A stretch of DNA of 64,000 bases from Gammaproteobacteria bacterium (GTDB lineage Bacteria; Pseudomonadota; Gammaproteobacteria; Pseudomonadales; Pseudohongiellaceae), in the NCBI GenBank assembly GCA_009692305.1, contig SHZK01000002.1:1-64000 (forward strand), given 5' to 3'. The position numbers and the translations under genes were made by a program. Under the pieces are notes generated by a model, which was given only the letters and a program-made list of their open reading frames with translations, was not told the DNA's origin and did not search any database. Shown piece after piece: positions 43,306 through 51,918 of the stretch; position 1 is the first letter of the stretch, and each line of letters starts with the position of its first letter.

Positions 43306-45831
43306 ATGCCTACCCTGTTTTCTGGCCATGTTCTGTTTGGCACCCGCCTGGCGCTCGTTGCCGGCATTAACCTGCTGCTCGCTATGCCGACTCTGGCCCA
43401 GCCGCCGATCATTCAGCCCGGGCCGCCCGGCCAGCCGAGCCGTTTGATCACAGCTGAAGCAGCGTCCAATCTCGCCAGCATTCAATTCTCTGACGCCGAC
43501 GTGAAGTTCATGCAGGGCATGATTTCCCATCACGCCCAGGCGATGGAGATGACAGCATTCGTGGCAGCGCGCTCGCAGCGCGAACCCGTGCGCTTGTTGT
43601 CCGAGCGCATCTCCCTGTCGCAGGATGACGAGATGTCGATGATGCGGGACTGGTTGTCGGAAAAAGATCAGACCATACCTGCGCCGGATACCCACCACGC
43701 CCATGATGCAGAACTGATGCCCGGCATGGCCACGACTGCAGACATGGCGCGACTGGAAGCAGCCACAGGTGCCGAGTTCGACAAGATTTTCCTGGAATTA
43801 ATGATCAAGCATCACAGTGGTGCAGTAGAGATGGTAGAGACCTTGCTGAAGCAGCCTGGCTCTGCCCAGGACTCAGTGTTGTTCGCCTTTACCTCGGACG
43901 TTACTGCCGATCAGACCAGCGAGATCGAGCGCATGGACTCCATGCTCGCCGGCTTCTCGCCCGATCCGCGCGTAAACCTGAAACCAGGTTTCGACGATGC
44001 CGGACAGGCGTCACTCAATATGCAACTGGTCATCGCCATTCCCAAGCCCGATGGCTTCTTCGATCCTGCCAATCCATCCGGCTTGCCCATGAGCCGCGAA
44101 ACCGATGCCGAAGAAACCCTGGCGCCGGATGCCGACACACCAGCTGCTGACGCTGCGCAAAACGTAAGCTCCACCGCGCAGGCCAGCAATGCGGTCGAAA
44201 CACCAGTAGCCGATGACCCGGAAGACGAGAAGTCTGAACCACGTCCGAGCCTGCTGAATTTTGCCAACACCGATCTCACCTTTGCCGGAGACGTATTGAT
44301 TGCCGGCAACTACCACGGTTTCAATGCCTACGACATCAGCAATCCGCGCGCGCCACAATTGTTGAGCTCAGTGGTGTGCCCCGGCGGCCAGGGTGACGTG
44401 TCCGTCATCGGCAACCTGCTGATCCTGTCGGTAGAACAAACCCGCGGCCGCCTCGATTGCGGCCTGCAGGGTGTGGCCGAACCAACCAGCAGCGATCGCT
44501 TCCGCGGCATCCGCATCTTTGATGTGACTGACTTTCGCATGCCGATCCAGGTGGGCGCCGTGCAAACCTGTCGCGGCTCCCACACCCATACCGTAGTCAC
44601 CGATCCCGATGACGAGGGCAATATCTATGTGTATGGCTCAGGCACCAGCTCAGTACGTCCCGGTGAGGAGATGGCGGGCTGTACGGATGATTCACCCTTT
44701 GAGAATCCGGAATCCGCGCTGTTCCGCATCGACGTAATCCAGATTCCAGTGAACAATCCGCAAAATTCCAGCGTCGTAAATCGGCCGTATATTTTCTCCG
44801 ATCCCCAATCCGGCATAGCGGCAGGTTTATGGGAGGGCGGCGACCACGGTGATGGTACTCAGACGACCAGTGAGACCAACCAGTGTCACGACATTACTGC
44901 CTACCCGGAAATCGGCCTTGCTGCCGGCGCCTGTTCCGGTAACGGTATCTTGCTGGATATCTCCGATCCGGTGCATCCGGTGCGACGGCACGAAGTGATC
45001 GACACCGGTTTTGCCTATTGGCATTCCGCCACCTTTAACAACGATGGCACCAAGGTCTTGTTCACCGATGAATGGGGTGGCGGTTCACGTCCACGCTGTC
45101 GCGCCCAGGACCCGATGGACTGGGGTGCGGATGCGTTCTACGACATCGTCGATGGCAAGATGCAATTCCGCAGTCACTTCAAGCTGCCAGCGCCGCAAAC
45201 CGACACCGAGAACTGCGTAGCCCACAACGGCTCACTGGTGCCGGTGCCCGGTCGCGATATTTTCGTGCAGGCCTGGTATCAGGGCGGCATCTCGGTCATC
45301 GACTTCACCGATTCCTCCAACCCGGTGGAAATCGCGTTCTTCGACCGCGGGCCACTGCATGAAGAGAAACTTATGCTGGGCGGATACTGGTCGGCATACT
45401 GGCTTGGCGGCTTGATCTATGGCACTGAAATCGCCCGTGGACTCGACGTGCTGTCTCTCTCGCCCAGCGATTACCTGTCTGCCAACGAAATCGCCGCGGC
45501 CTCGTTAAAGGAGCCCGGTGTCATTGTTAATGCCCAGCAACAGAAACGGCATCAATGGCCAGCCGAACCGGTAGTTGCCCGCGCCTATCTGGATCAATTG
45601 CTACGGGACAATGTGATTGACGCAGCCCAGCAGCAGTCCTTGAACTCAGCATTAGACAGCGCCACCAATGCGCTCGCCGACAACGGTCGCCGCGATGCAG
45701 CTACCGCCGCGCAGTTACAAACGCTGGCCACCAATTTCACGGCGGAAGGCAATCGTCGCGATGGCATTACCCAGTCTCGATATCTGGGTTTGGCAACCAC
45801 CCTAAACGGCTTGGCAGAACGCCTGCGCTAG
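43306..45831 (+). CDS. DUF305 domain fused to LVIVD-type propeller, exported
   Basis: 841 residues, GGAGATAAATCG before ATG. Signal peptide (INLLLAMPTLAQ), then a DUF305 domain with two halves: FMQGMISHHAQAMEMTAFV (about 67) and FLELMIKHHSGAVEMVETL (about 163), a His/Met-rich ferritin-like fold. An acidic Ala/Pro linker (about 265-310) leads to an LVIVD-like propeller: GDVLIAGNYHGFNAYDISNP, GIRIFDVTDFRMPIQVGAVQ, WHSATFNNDGTKVLFTDEWG. DUF305 proteins are linked to copper or redox stress. The C-terminal 90 residues are helical. Confidence 0.8.
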   Translation: MPTLFSGHVLFGTRLALVAGINLLLAMPTLAQPPIIQPGPPGQPSRLITAEAASNLASIQFSDADVKFMQGMISHHAQAMEMTAFVAARSQREPVRLLSERISLSQDDEMSMMRDWLSEKDQTIPAPDTHHAHDAELMPGMATTADMARLEAATGAEFDKIFLELMIKHHSGAVEMVETLLKQPGSAQDSVLFAFTSDVTADQTSEIERMDSMLAGFSPDPRVNLKPGFDDAGQASLNMQLVIAIPKPDGFFDPANPSGLPMSRETDAEETLAPDADTPAADAAQNVSSTAQASNAVETPVADDPEDEKSEPRPSLLNFANTDLTFAGDVLIAGNYHGFNAYDISNPRAPQLLSSVVCPGGQGDVSVIGNLLILSVEQTRGRLDCGLQGVAEPTSSDRFRGIRIFDVTDFRMPIQVGAVQTCRGSHTHTVVTDPDDEGNIYVYGSGTSSVRPGEEMAGCTDDSPFENPESALFRIDVIQIPVNNPQNSSVVNRPYIFSDPQSGIAAGLWEGGDHGDGTQTTSETNQCHDITAYPEIGLAAGACSGNGILLDISDPVHPVRRHEVIDTGFAYWHSATFNNDGTKVLFTDEWGGGSRPRCRAQDPMDWGADAFYDIVDGKMQFRSHFKLPAPQTDTENCVAHNGSLVPVPGRDIFVQAWYQGGISVIDFTDSSNPVEIAFFDRGPLHEEKLMLGGYWSAYWLGGLIYGTEIARGLDVLSLSPSDYLSANEIAAASLKEPGVIVNAQQQKRHQWPAEPVVARAYLDQLLRDNVIDAAQQQSLNSALDSATNALADNGRRDAATAAQLQTLATNFTAEGNRRDGITQSRYLGLATTLNGLAERLR

Positions 45832-45842
45832 AGCGTGTCACA

Positions 45843-45876
45843 GACACAGCTACACCATGTGTGTGGCTGTGTCTCG
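45843..45876 (+). terminator. Stem-loop after the DUF305-LVIVD gene
   Basis: GACACAGCTACAC at 45843 pairs with GTGTGGCTGTGTC across a short loop, directly after the stop. There is no clear T tract, so it may be a weak or Rho-assisted end. Confidence 0.45.
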
Positions 45877-45989
45877 ATTACTTGCGCGGGGAATTAGGGT
45901 ACACTGGCACCGCTTGAAAAAAGGCAGGTCAGTTTCAAACTACAAGTTTCGCAACAAAAATGACTTTTCGTTTTCCCCTGGAGGATTAC

Positions 45990-46367
45990 ATGAAATTCGG
46001 TATGACTAAAAAATTAACTGCAATTGTACTTATGGGTCTGTGCTCACAAATGGCGTTGGCTGATCCAGTCAGTGCCAGAAAAACTGTTGCCGGCATTCTC
46101 ACTGGCATGAATCATTTCGCCAGCGATGAACAAAAAGCCCAGTTAATGGCGATTGCTGGTGATGAAAGTTCAGGTCGCGGCATGCAGATGATTGCATCTA
46201 CCGTACATGACATTCAACACGCTGCAACTGCAGAAGGCAAAGAAGCCATGGCTCAAGTTATGGCCGCCGACGCTGCTCCTGCCGAAGTGAAGGCTTTGGC
46301 AAAAGTCGTTGCTGAATTTAACCATATGGCAAGTGATGAAGCCAAAGCCGTATTAGCTGGCCTGTAA
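45990..46367 (+). CDS. Small exported protein with an internal repeat
   Basis: 125 residues from ATG 45990, CTGGAGGATTAC upstream; ATG 45960 lacks a site. Signal peptide LTAIVLMGLCSQMALAD. The mature helical part begins and ends with related motifs, MNHFASDEQKAQL and FNHMASDEAKAVL. No cysteine after cleavage. Family not recognised. Own terminator at 46470. Confidence 0.65.
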   Translation: MKFGMTKKLTAIVLMGLCSQMALADPVSARKTVAGILTGMNHFASDEQKAQLMAIAGDESSGRGMQMIASTVHDIQHAATAEGKEAMAQVMAADAAPAEVKALAKVVAEFNHMASDEAKAVLAGL

Positions 46368-46469
46368 TTTCAGCAATTAAACTTTAGTAAATTTAACTTT
46401 AGTAAACTACAAGTTCACACACTTTGGTTCACACGGGTTAAGTTGCAAAAAGCAAGTTGCTAAAAAATG

Positions 46470-46502
46470 CGGGGACATCCACACGGATGTCCCCGTTTTT
46501 TT
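46470..46502 (+). terminator. Rho-independent terminator
   Basis: Perfect 11-bp arms CGGGGACATCC and GGATGTCCCCG around ACAC, followed by T7. Ends the small exported protein gene. Confidence 0.88.
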
Positions 46503-46541
46503 CGCCCGCTCTCTTCAAATTTTAGCCAAAGAATTGAAACC

Positions 46542-47342
46542 ATGACTGACCGAAACTTTGACGAACTGGCGGATCGCTTCGAGACCAAATTGTATGGTCA
46601 CTGGCGCGGCCAGATCCGGTTGCAGTTGGTCACAGAGGCGCTGTTGCAGGATGCCAACTGCCTGCAGCAGTCACAACCGCTGCGGGTGCTTGATGCCGGC
46701 TGCGGCCTCGGCCAGATGAGTCTGTTGCTGGCCGAGCGTGGCCATCATATTACTGCGTGTGATGTTTCTGGCATTCTGCTGGAACGAGCACGCGCGCGCA
46801 TCGCTGCAGCCAATCCGGAACTCCTGCAGCACATCGACTTCCATTGTTGTCCGCTGCAATCTATCGGCGCGCATGTGGAGGGCCAGTTTGACCTGATCAT
46901 ATTCCACGCTGTACTGGAATGGCTGGAAGATCCGCGCGCCGGACTACAGAGTCTGCTGCCTCTGTTAAAACCTGGCGGCGAAATGTCAGTGTTGTTCTAT
47001 AACCGCCACAGCATCATCTTCAAGAATTTGCTGCGTGGAGATTTTCGGCGCATCGATGAGCAGGATTTCAAAGGCGATTCCGGCAGCCTGACTCCAATCA
47101 ATCCATTGCCGCCTGCAGACGTGGCCGCATGGCTGCATGCAATGTCACTCACCGTCACGAGCCAGCGCGGCATCCGTACATTCTATGATTACATGGAACA
47201 GAATCTGGACAAAAACAAGCCAGCCAAGGCTTCGCTCGACGATATTATGCGAATGGAGAAAAAATTCAGTACACTCGAACCTTATCGAAGTCTGGCACGC
47301 TATCTGTTATGGCACTGCCGCAAGACACCAGAAGGCATCTGA
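46542..47342 (+). CDS. cmoM: tRNA 5-carboxymethoxyuridine methyltransferase
   Basis: 266 residues from ATG 46542; the open frame upstream runs through the terminator. It matches CmoM across its length: TDRNFDELADRFETKLYG, LRVLDAGCGLGQMSLLLAERG (SAM loop), DLIIFHAVLEWLEDPRAGL, LKPGGEMSVLFYNRHSIIFK and GIRTFYDYME. CmoM methylates cmo5U34 to mcmo5U in several tRNAs. Its stop is one base before the next start (TGATATG), suggesting coupling. Confidence 0.9.
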   Translation: MTDRNFDELADRFETKLYGHWRGQIRLQLVTEALLQDANCLQQSQPLRVLDAGCGLGQMSLLLAERGHHITACDVSGILLERARARIAAANPELLQHIDFHCCPLQSIGAHVEGQFDLIIFHAVLEWLEDPRAGLQSLLPLLKPGGEMSVLFYNRHSIIFKNLLRGDFRRIDEQDFKGDSGSLTPINPLPPADVAAWLHAMSLTVTSQRGIRTFYDYMEQNLDKNKPAKASLDDIMRMEKKFSTLEPYRSLARYLLWHCRKTPEGI

Positions 47343-47343
47343 T

Positions 47344-48192
47344 ATGAAGCAATTTCTCAACTACGCATTAAGCTGTGCTCTGGGCGGCATTTTTTCCCTG
47401 TTGGTGAGTCAGAGCGGGTTCGCCCAGGATGGCACCGCCTATTACATGGCAAACGAAGGCTTGATGGTCACACAAGGCGAGACCAAGATTTTGTTCGATC
47501 CCTTGTTTCGCAACGGCTATGGTCAATACCTGCTAATCCCGGAAGAAATGGAGGCCGCCCTGTTTGCTGGTCGCGCTCCCTTTGATGGGGTAGATGCCAT
47601 CTTCATCAGCCATTTTCATGGTGACCATTTTTCCCCGGAAGATATATTACGTTTGTTGCAAACACAAACTGCAATTCAATTGTATGCACCGATGCAGGCA
47701 GTAATCACCTTGCGTGCTGAAACCAGCAATCAGGACGATGCCGTATTTGAACGAGTACATGGGGTGAGTCTGGCGTATATGGATACGCCGGTGTCGATGA
47801 CTATGGCTGGGCTGTTTATCGAGGCCGTGCGCATACCGCACTCAGGCTGGCCAACTGGTCGACTGGACGTAGAAAATATAGCCTGGCGCGTGACCTTAAA
47901 TGAGACCACGACTGTGCTGCATATGGGAGATGCTGATCCCAACGACATGCATTTCGCCCGCGACGCGGCCTATTGGGAGCAGACGCCCCCGCACATGGCA
48001 TTTCCACCCTACTGGTTTCTCGACTCCAATGAAGGACCGCAGATTCTGCGCGAGCGCATCAAATCCAGGCGCTCCATCGGCGTGCACGTACCAGTGACGA
48101 TTCCGGCTGACCCGATCCAGCGCCCTTATAGCCTGCGTAATCAGGACCTGTTCGTCAGTCCGGGCGAGACGCGGGTAATCAGCCACGATTGA
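47344..48192 (+). CDS. Exported metallo-beta-lactamase-fold (UlaG/YycJ-like) hydrolase
   Basis: 282 residues from ATG 47344. Signal peptide (SCALGGIFSLLVSQSGFAQ). Zinc motif FISHFHGDHFSPED near 85, then IPHSGWP and LHMGDADPNDMHF. The layout is the short UlaG-like branch rather than lactamase B. The tail VHVPVTIPADPIQRPYSLR is not a known domain. Substrate unknown; may share a transcript with cmoM by proximity only. Confidence 0.75.
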   Translation: MKQFLNYALSCALGGIFSLLVSQSGFAQDGTAYYMANEGLMVTQGETKILFDPLFRNGYGQYLLIPEEMEAALFAGRAPFDGVDAIFISHFHGDHFSPEDILRLLQTQTAIQLYAPMQAVITLRAETSNQDDAVFERVHGVSLAYMDTPVSMTMAGLFIEAVRIPHSGWPTGRLDVENIAWRVTLNETTTVLHMGDADPNDMHFARDAAYWEQTPPHMAFPPYWFLDSNEGPQILRERIKSRRSIGVHVPVTIPADPIQRPYSLRNQDLFVSPGETRVISHD

Positions 48193-48331
48193 GTCGCTAT
48201 CCCCCCATCACCCAACTGTTCTCCTTGATTCTTCAGACCTTTTGGTTAACGATAGCGCCTAGCCCTCGAACCAATATTAAGCCCTATAATAAGCCGTATA
48301 ATCAGCACTAAAACCAGAAGGGAATAGCCTT

Positions 48332-49324
48332 ATGAAAACCGCAACGTTGCTTTGCAGTTCAGTCCTTACCCTGGCCCTATTTTCCGCCGCGGCCCTCGCC
48401 CAGACTACTAACGACTACACCGTTCCAAGAACCATTGACGGGCATCCGGATTTCCAGGGTGTGTGGGAAAACAATTCCATCACCCCCGTAGAGCGCCCCG
48501 ATGTGTTCGGGACCAAAGAGTTACTGACCGATGAAGACGTGGCTTTTCTGCAAACACGGCTGTCTGAAATTAATCAGGAAGGCGGCGATGCCTTGTTCGG
48601 GGAAGGCGTCCTGGAAGCGGTGTTCAGCGGAGAAGTGAAATCCTATGATCCATCCACCGGCAACTACGACTCACAATGGATGGTAGATCGCAAAATTCAC
48701 CGGCGGACTTCCCAGATCATTGATCCGCCCAATGGCAAGTACCCGCCGCGTACCGAACGTGCCATTGCCATGGCCAAGGCCGAGGCACAGCATCGCGAAG
48801 AGCATCCAGCCGATTCCTATACTGACCGGCCACTGGGTGAGCGCTGCCTGTCCTTCGGCGCACCACGCCTGGGAGCCGGTTACAACAGCTACTGGCAAAT
48901 CGTGCAAACCAGAGACACCGTAGCAATTATTCAAGAGATGGCCCATGACGTGCGCATCATTCCCCTGGTCGAAATGCCCCATATCCATGCGAATATCAAA
49001 CTGTGGCACGGCGACTCGCGGGGTTATTGGGAAGGTGACACGCTCGTGATTGAAACCAAAAATTATTCAGACAAGAGCAGCAGCGGACCAGACAACTCGC
49101 AAAAAATAAACGTGGAACGCTTCACCCGGGTCGCCGCTGATTCTATCCAGTATCAGTTTACTTCCCACGACCCCGGAACTTACATCGCACCCTACACGCG
49201 GGAAATTATTCTCGATTTAACCCCGGATGCAATTTACGAATACGCCTGTCACGAAGGCAACTACGGGATGGAAAATATCCTGTCCGGCCACCGCGCTGAA
49301 GAACGATTGGAAGCCAAAAACTGA
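48332..49324 (+). CDS. Secreted PDLQGVW-family protein, divergent copy 3
   Basis: 330 residues, AGAAGGGAATAGCCTT before ATG. Signal LALFSAAALAQ, then PRTIDGHPDFQGVWENNSIT, DRPLGERCLSFGAPRLGAGY, IIQEMAHDVRIIPLVEMPH, LWHGDSRGYWEGDTLVIET and YEYACHEGNYGMENILSGH. This member lacks the GPEDRGLSERC form and resembles the acidobacterial branch (HPDFQGVW, LGERCL). 33 bp before copy 4: a tandem pair. Confidence 0.8.
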   Translation: MKTATLLCSSVLTLALFSAAALAQTTNDYTVPRTIDGHPDFQGVWENNSITPVERPDVFGTKELLTDEDVAFLQTRLSEINQEGGDALFGEGVLEAVFSGEVKSYDPSTGNYDSQWMVDRKIHRRTSQIIDPPNGKYPPRTERAIAMAKAEAQHREEHPADSYTDRPLGERCLSFGAPRLGAGYNSYWQIVQTRDTVAIIQEMAHDVRIIPLVEMPHIHANIKLWHGDSRGYWEGDTLVIETKNYSDKSSSGPDNSQKINVERFTRVAADSIQYQFTSHDPGTYIAPYTREIILDLTPDAIYEYACHEGNYGMENILSGHRAEERLEAKN

Positions 49325-49357
49325 TCCGGCGCAGGGCAACTAATTACAGAGGCTGTT

Positions 49358-50374
49358 ATGAAAATATTCCTTATCCTTGCTACATTCAGTTCGGCATTGG
49401 CTGGTTCGGTTGCATTACACGCGGCTGACGCTTACACGACTCCGCGTACCGAGTGGGGCCAACCGGATTTGCAGGGAGTATGGAATTTTTCCTCAAACAC
49501 GCCGATGCAACGCGCTTCCCGCTATGGCGATCGCCAATTCCTCACCCCGGAAGAAGTAGCCGAGATGGTGACGGCACGGGCGGCGCGGGATGCGGGTTCG
49601 GATGCGGCGCTACCTATTGGCGGCGTGGATGAGTCTTACAACGATTTCTGGATCGAGAATGCCGGTATCGGTGGTGATGTCAGAACGTCCCACATTGTCT
49701 ATCCCCGGAACGGACAAATGCCGGCGCTGGTTGCAGGCGCAGTCGTGCAGACTGGTAATTATGGAGCAGAGACTACCGGTGAGAGCCGACCGGCGCGCTT
49801 GATGGCTGGCGGCATTGGCCGTGATGGCCCGGAAGATCGAGGCCTGTCAGAGCGCTGCATTGTCGGCTTTAACGCCGGACCGCCATTTTTTCCCAGTCTG
49901 TACAATAACAATGTACAGATTTTCCAGAGCAAGGATCACGCTGTGCTCATGACTGAGATGATTCACGACGCGCGCGTGGTGCCATTGTATGCCTCGCAGG
50001 CAGAGCTGCCGGTACTGGATGCCGAAGTTGGTCTTTGGTCCGGTGATTCAAGAGGCTACTGGGATGGCGATACCCTGGTTGTGGTAACGCAGAATTTCAA
50101 TGGCCTCACTGCTAGTTATGGCACTGCTGGCACTTCCGACACCAAGCTGCTCACTGAGCGCTTTACACGCCGCGGCGCCGCCACTGTGGATTATGAATTT
50201 ACCATTGAAGATGCTGCCACTTACACCGACAAGTTCACTGCTGTCATTCCAATGACCAAAGTAGCAGGACAGTTGTACGAGTATGCCTGCCATGAAGGCA
50301 ATTACGGCATGGTGAATATTTTGCGCGGTGCCCGCGCCGAAGAAGCGATGGCAGCGTCTGAAGCGGGCCGTTAA
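49358..50374 (+). CDS. Secreted PDLQGVW-family protein, copy 4
   Basis: 338 residues, ACAGAGGCTGTT before ATG. Signal FSSALAGSVALHAAD, then PRTEWGQPDLQGVWNFSSNT, GPEDRGLSERCIVGFNAGPP, VQIFQSKDHAVLMTEMIHDA, LWSGDSRGYWDGDTLVVVT and YEYACHEGNYGMVNILRGA. Closest to copies at 1144 and 8604. Confidence 0.82.
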   Translation: MKIFLILATFSSALAGSVALHAADAYTTPRTEWGQPDLQGVWNFSSNTPMQRASRYGDRQFLTPEEVAEMVTARAARDAGSDAALPIGGVDESYNDFWIENAGIGGDVRTSHIVYPRNGQMPALVAGAVVQTGNYGAETTGESRPARLMAGGIGRDGPEDRGLSERCIVGFNAGPPFFPSLYNNNVQIFQSKDHAVLMTEMIHDARVVPLYASQAELPVLDAEVGLWSGDSRGYWDGDTLVVVTQNFNGLTASYGTAGTSDTKLLTERFTRRGAATVDYEFTIEDAATYTDKFTAVIPMTKVAGQLYEYACHEGNYGMVNILRGARAEEAMAASEAGR

Positions 50375-50387
50375 ACTTTAGCCCGGA

Positions 50388-50627
50388 CTAATCTGCTAGT
50401 TGCAGCATCGTGATCAATGCCTGCGTGTGTTCGGCGGCCTGAATCCCGAGTGGAGTCAGATAACCGCCATCCTCAAGCGTGATTACGTGTTTGGCGAATA
50501 GGCGTTGGGCAGATCTAATACGCGCCGGTTCAGCATCATGATGTATTTTTAACCCACCCTGATGACTGTCCAGATTAAACAGATTTAGCAGTTCCAGTTC
50601 TTCTAAAAATTCCTGACTCAAGTGCAT
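50388..50627 (-). CDS. TIGR02647-family small protein
   Basis: 79 residues. LSQEFLEELELLNLFNLDS, QGGLKIHHDAEPARI, AQRLFAKHVITLEDGGYLT and PLGIQAAEHTQALIT match the whole length of the TIGR02647 family, a small winged-helix-like protein of Gammaproteobacteria of unknown role. Convergent with copy 4. Confidence 0.85.
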   Translation of the reverse strand: MHLSQEFLEELELLNLFNLDSHQGGLKIHHDAEPARIRSAQRLFAKHVITLEDGGYLTPLGIQAAEHTQALITMLQLAD

Positions 50628-50745
50628 AATGACCGTCTCATCGTTATTCTTTTAGTCACTGTTTTAACCGACAGTGTGGACTGCAGGATAACACGGGTCA
50701 GCGCGATCAAGCCCACCATAGTGTGAACAGAAAGCAGAATAATAA

Positions 50746-51801
50746 ATGCGTTCAATCCAATCCCTTGTTGCCTGCATCCTCTTGCTGGTCATAGTCCCTG
50801 GCATCGGCTTCGGCACACTTGCGCAGGCGCAGATAGTGGCAGCTGAAGCGCATGGCGTGCGCAACGACCTGCCACGTCCCTATGCGACGCAACGTGATTG
50901 GGGAAAATTGCCGGCAGGCACGCCCTGGGCGGCAGTGACAGCCATAGAGCCATCGCCCGATGGACGTTTTATCTACGTCATTCATCGCTGCCTGAACAAT
51001 TCCTGCGAGGGCCGCAGCGAGCACCCGATTTTGCAATTCGACTATGACGGTAACCTGATCTCCAGCTTCGGCGCCGGTCTGTTCGTATTCCCCCATGGGG
51101 CCGCGGTCGATAGCGCGGGCAACTTGTGGGTAACTGATGCGCGCGGCAATGACCAGTTGGGTCATCAGGTCTTCAAATTTGATGCGGCAGGAACGGTGCT
51201 GATGACATTGGGCCAAAAAGGCCAGGGCGGTTCCGGGCCGGCACTGTTGCAGCAACCGAATGACGTGGTGATCGATCCGGCGGATGGTGACATCTTCGTC
51301 GCCGACAGCCATCGCGGGGGCTTGAACAACCGCATCGTGCACTTCGCGGCAGATGGCACTTATATCAAGCAATGGGGCAGCAAGGGTGCTGGCCCGGGCC
51401 AACTAAGTGAACCCCATGCCATCGCCATGGACTCGCAAGGCCGCCTGTTCGTCGGTGACCGGGAAAATAACCGCATCCAGATTTTCAACCAGGCCGGTGA
51501 ATTTATCGATGAGTGGCGTCAGTTCGGTCGCCCCAGCGGACTGTTCATTACCCCTGATGACATGCTGTATGTGGCTGACTCCGAATCAGGACCAGACACT
51601 GGCGCCAATGAGCTGTCGGGAATCATGAAAGGCATTCGCATCGGTTCTGCTGTGGATGGTTCGGTAACCGCGTTTATCGAAGATCTGGAACCCCTGCGTG
51701 ATGACCATTCCGGTGCCGAAGGTGTAGGTGTCGATGCCCGGGGCAATGTGTATGGCGCCGTGGTACGCCGCCAGATGTTGGAGCGCCACGTGCGCAATTA
51801 A
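50746..51801 (+). CDS. Exported NHL-repeat protein
   Basis: 351 residues; signal VACILLLVIVPGIGFGTLAQ. Propeller opens RDWGKLPAGTPWAAVTAIEP, then GAAVDSAGNLWVTDARGNDQ, QQPNDVVIDPADGDIFVADS, MDSQGRLFVGDRENNRIQIF and VDARGNVYGAVVRR. Closely related to the lipoprotein at 35030 but with a cleavable signal. Followed 117 bp later by the molybdoenzyme gene. Confidence 0.8.
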   Translation: MRSIQSLVACILLLVIVPGIGFGTLAQAQIVAAEAHGVRNDLPRPYATQRDWGKLPAGTPWAAVTAIEPSPDGRFIYVIHRCLNNSCEGRSEHPILQFDYDGNLISSFGAGLFVFPHGAAVDSAGNLWVTDARGNDQLGHQVFKFDAAGTVLMTLGQKGQGGSGPALLQQPNDVVIDPADGDIFVADSHRGGLNNRIVHFAADGTYIKQWGSKGAGPGQLSEPHAIAMDSQGRLFVGDRENNRIQIFNQAGEFIDEWRQFGRPSGLFITPDDMLYVADSESGPDTGANELSGIMKGIRIGSAVDGSVTAFIEDLEPLRDDHSGAEGVGVDARGNVYGAVVRRQMLERHVRN

Positions 51802-51918
51802 TTTGGGTATAGCACCGTGGTTTTATCTGTATACTCTGGGACCGAAAACACAAACGCACGTATTTATATAATCAGATCGCCAGCAACATGCCAGTAAATA
51901 AATAAAGAGGAACGCATC

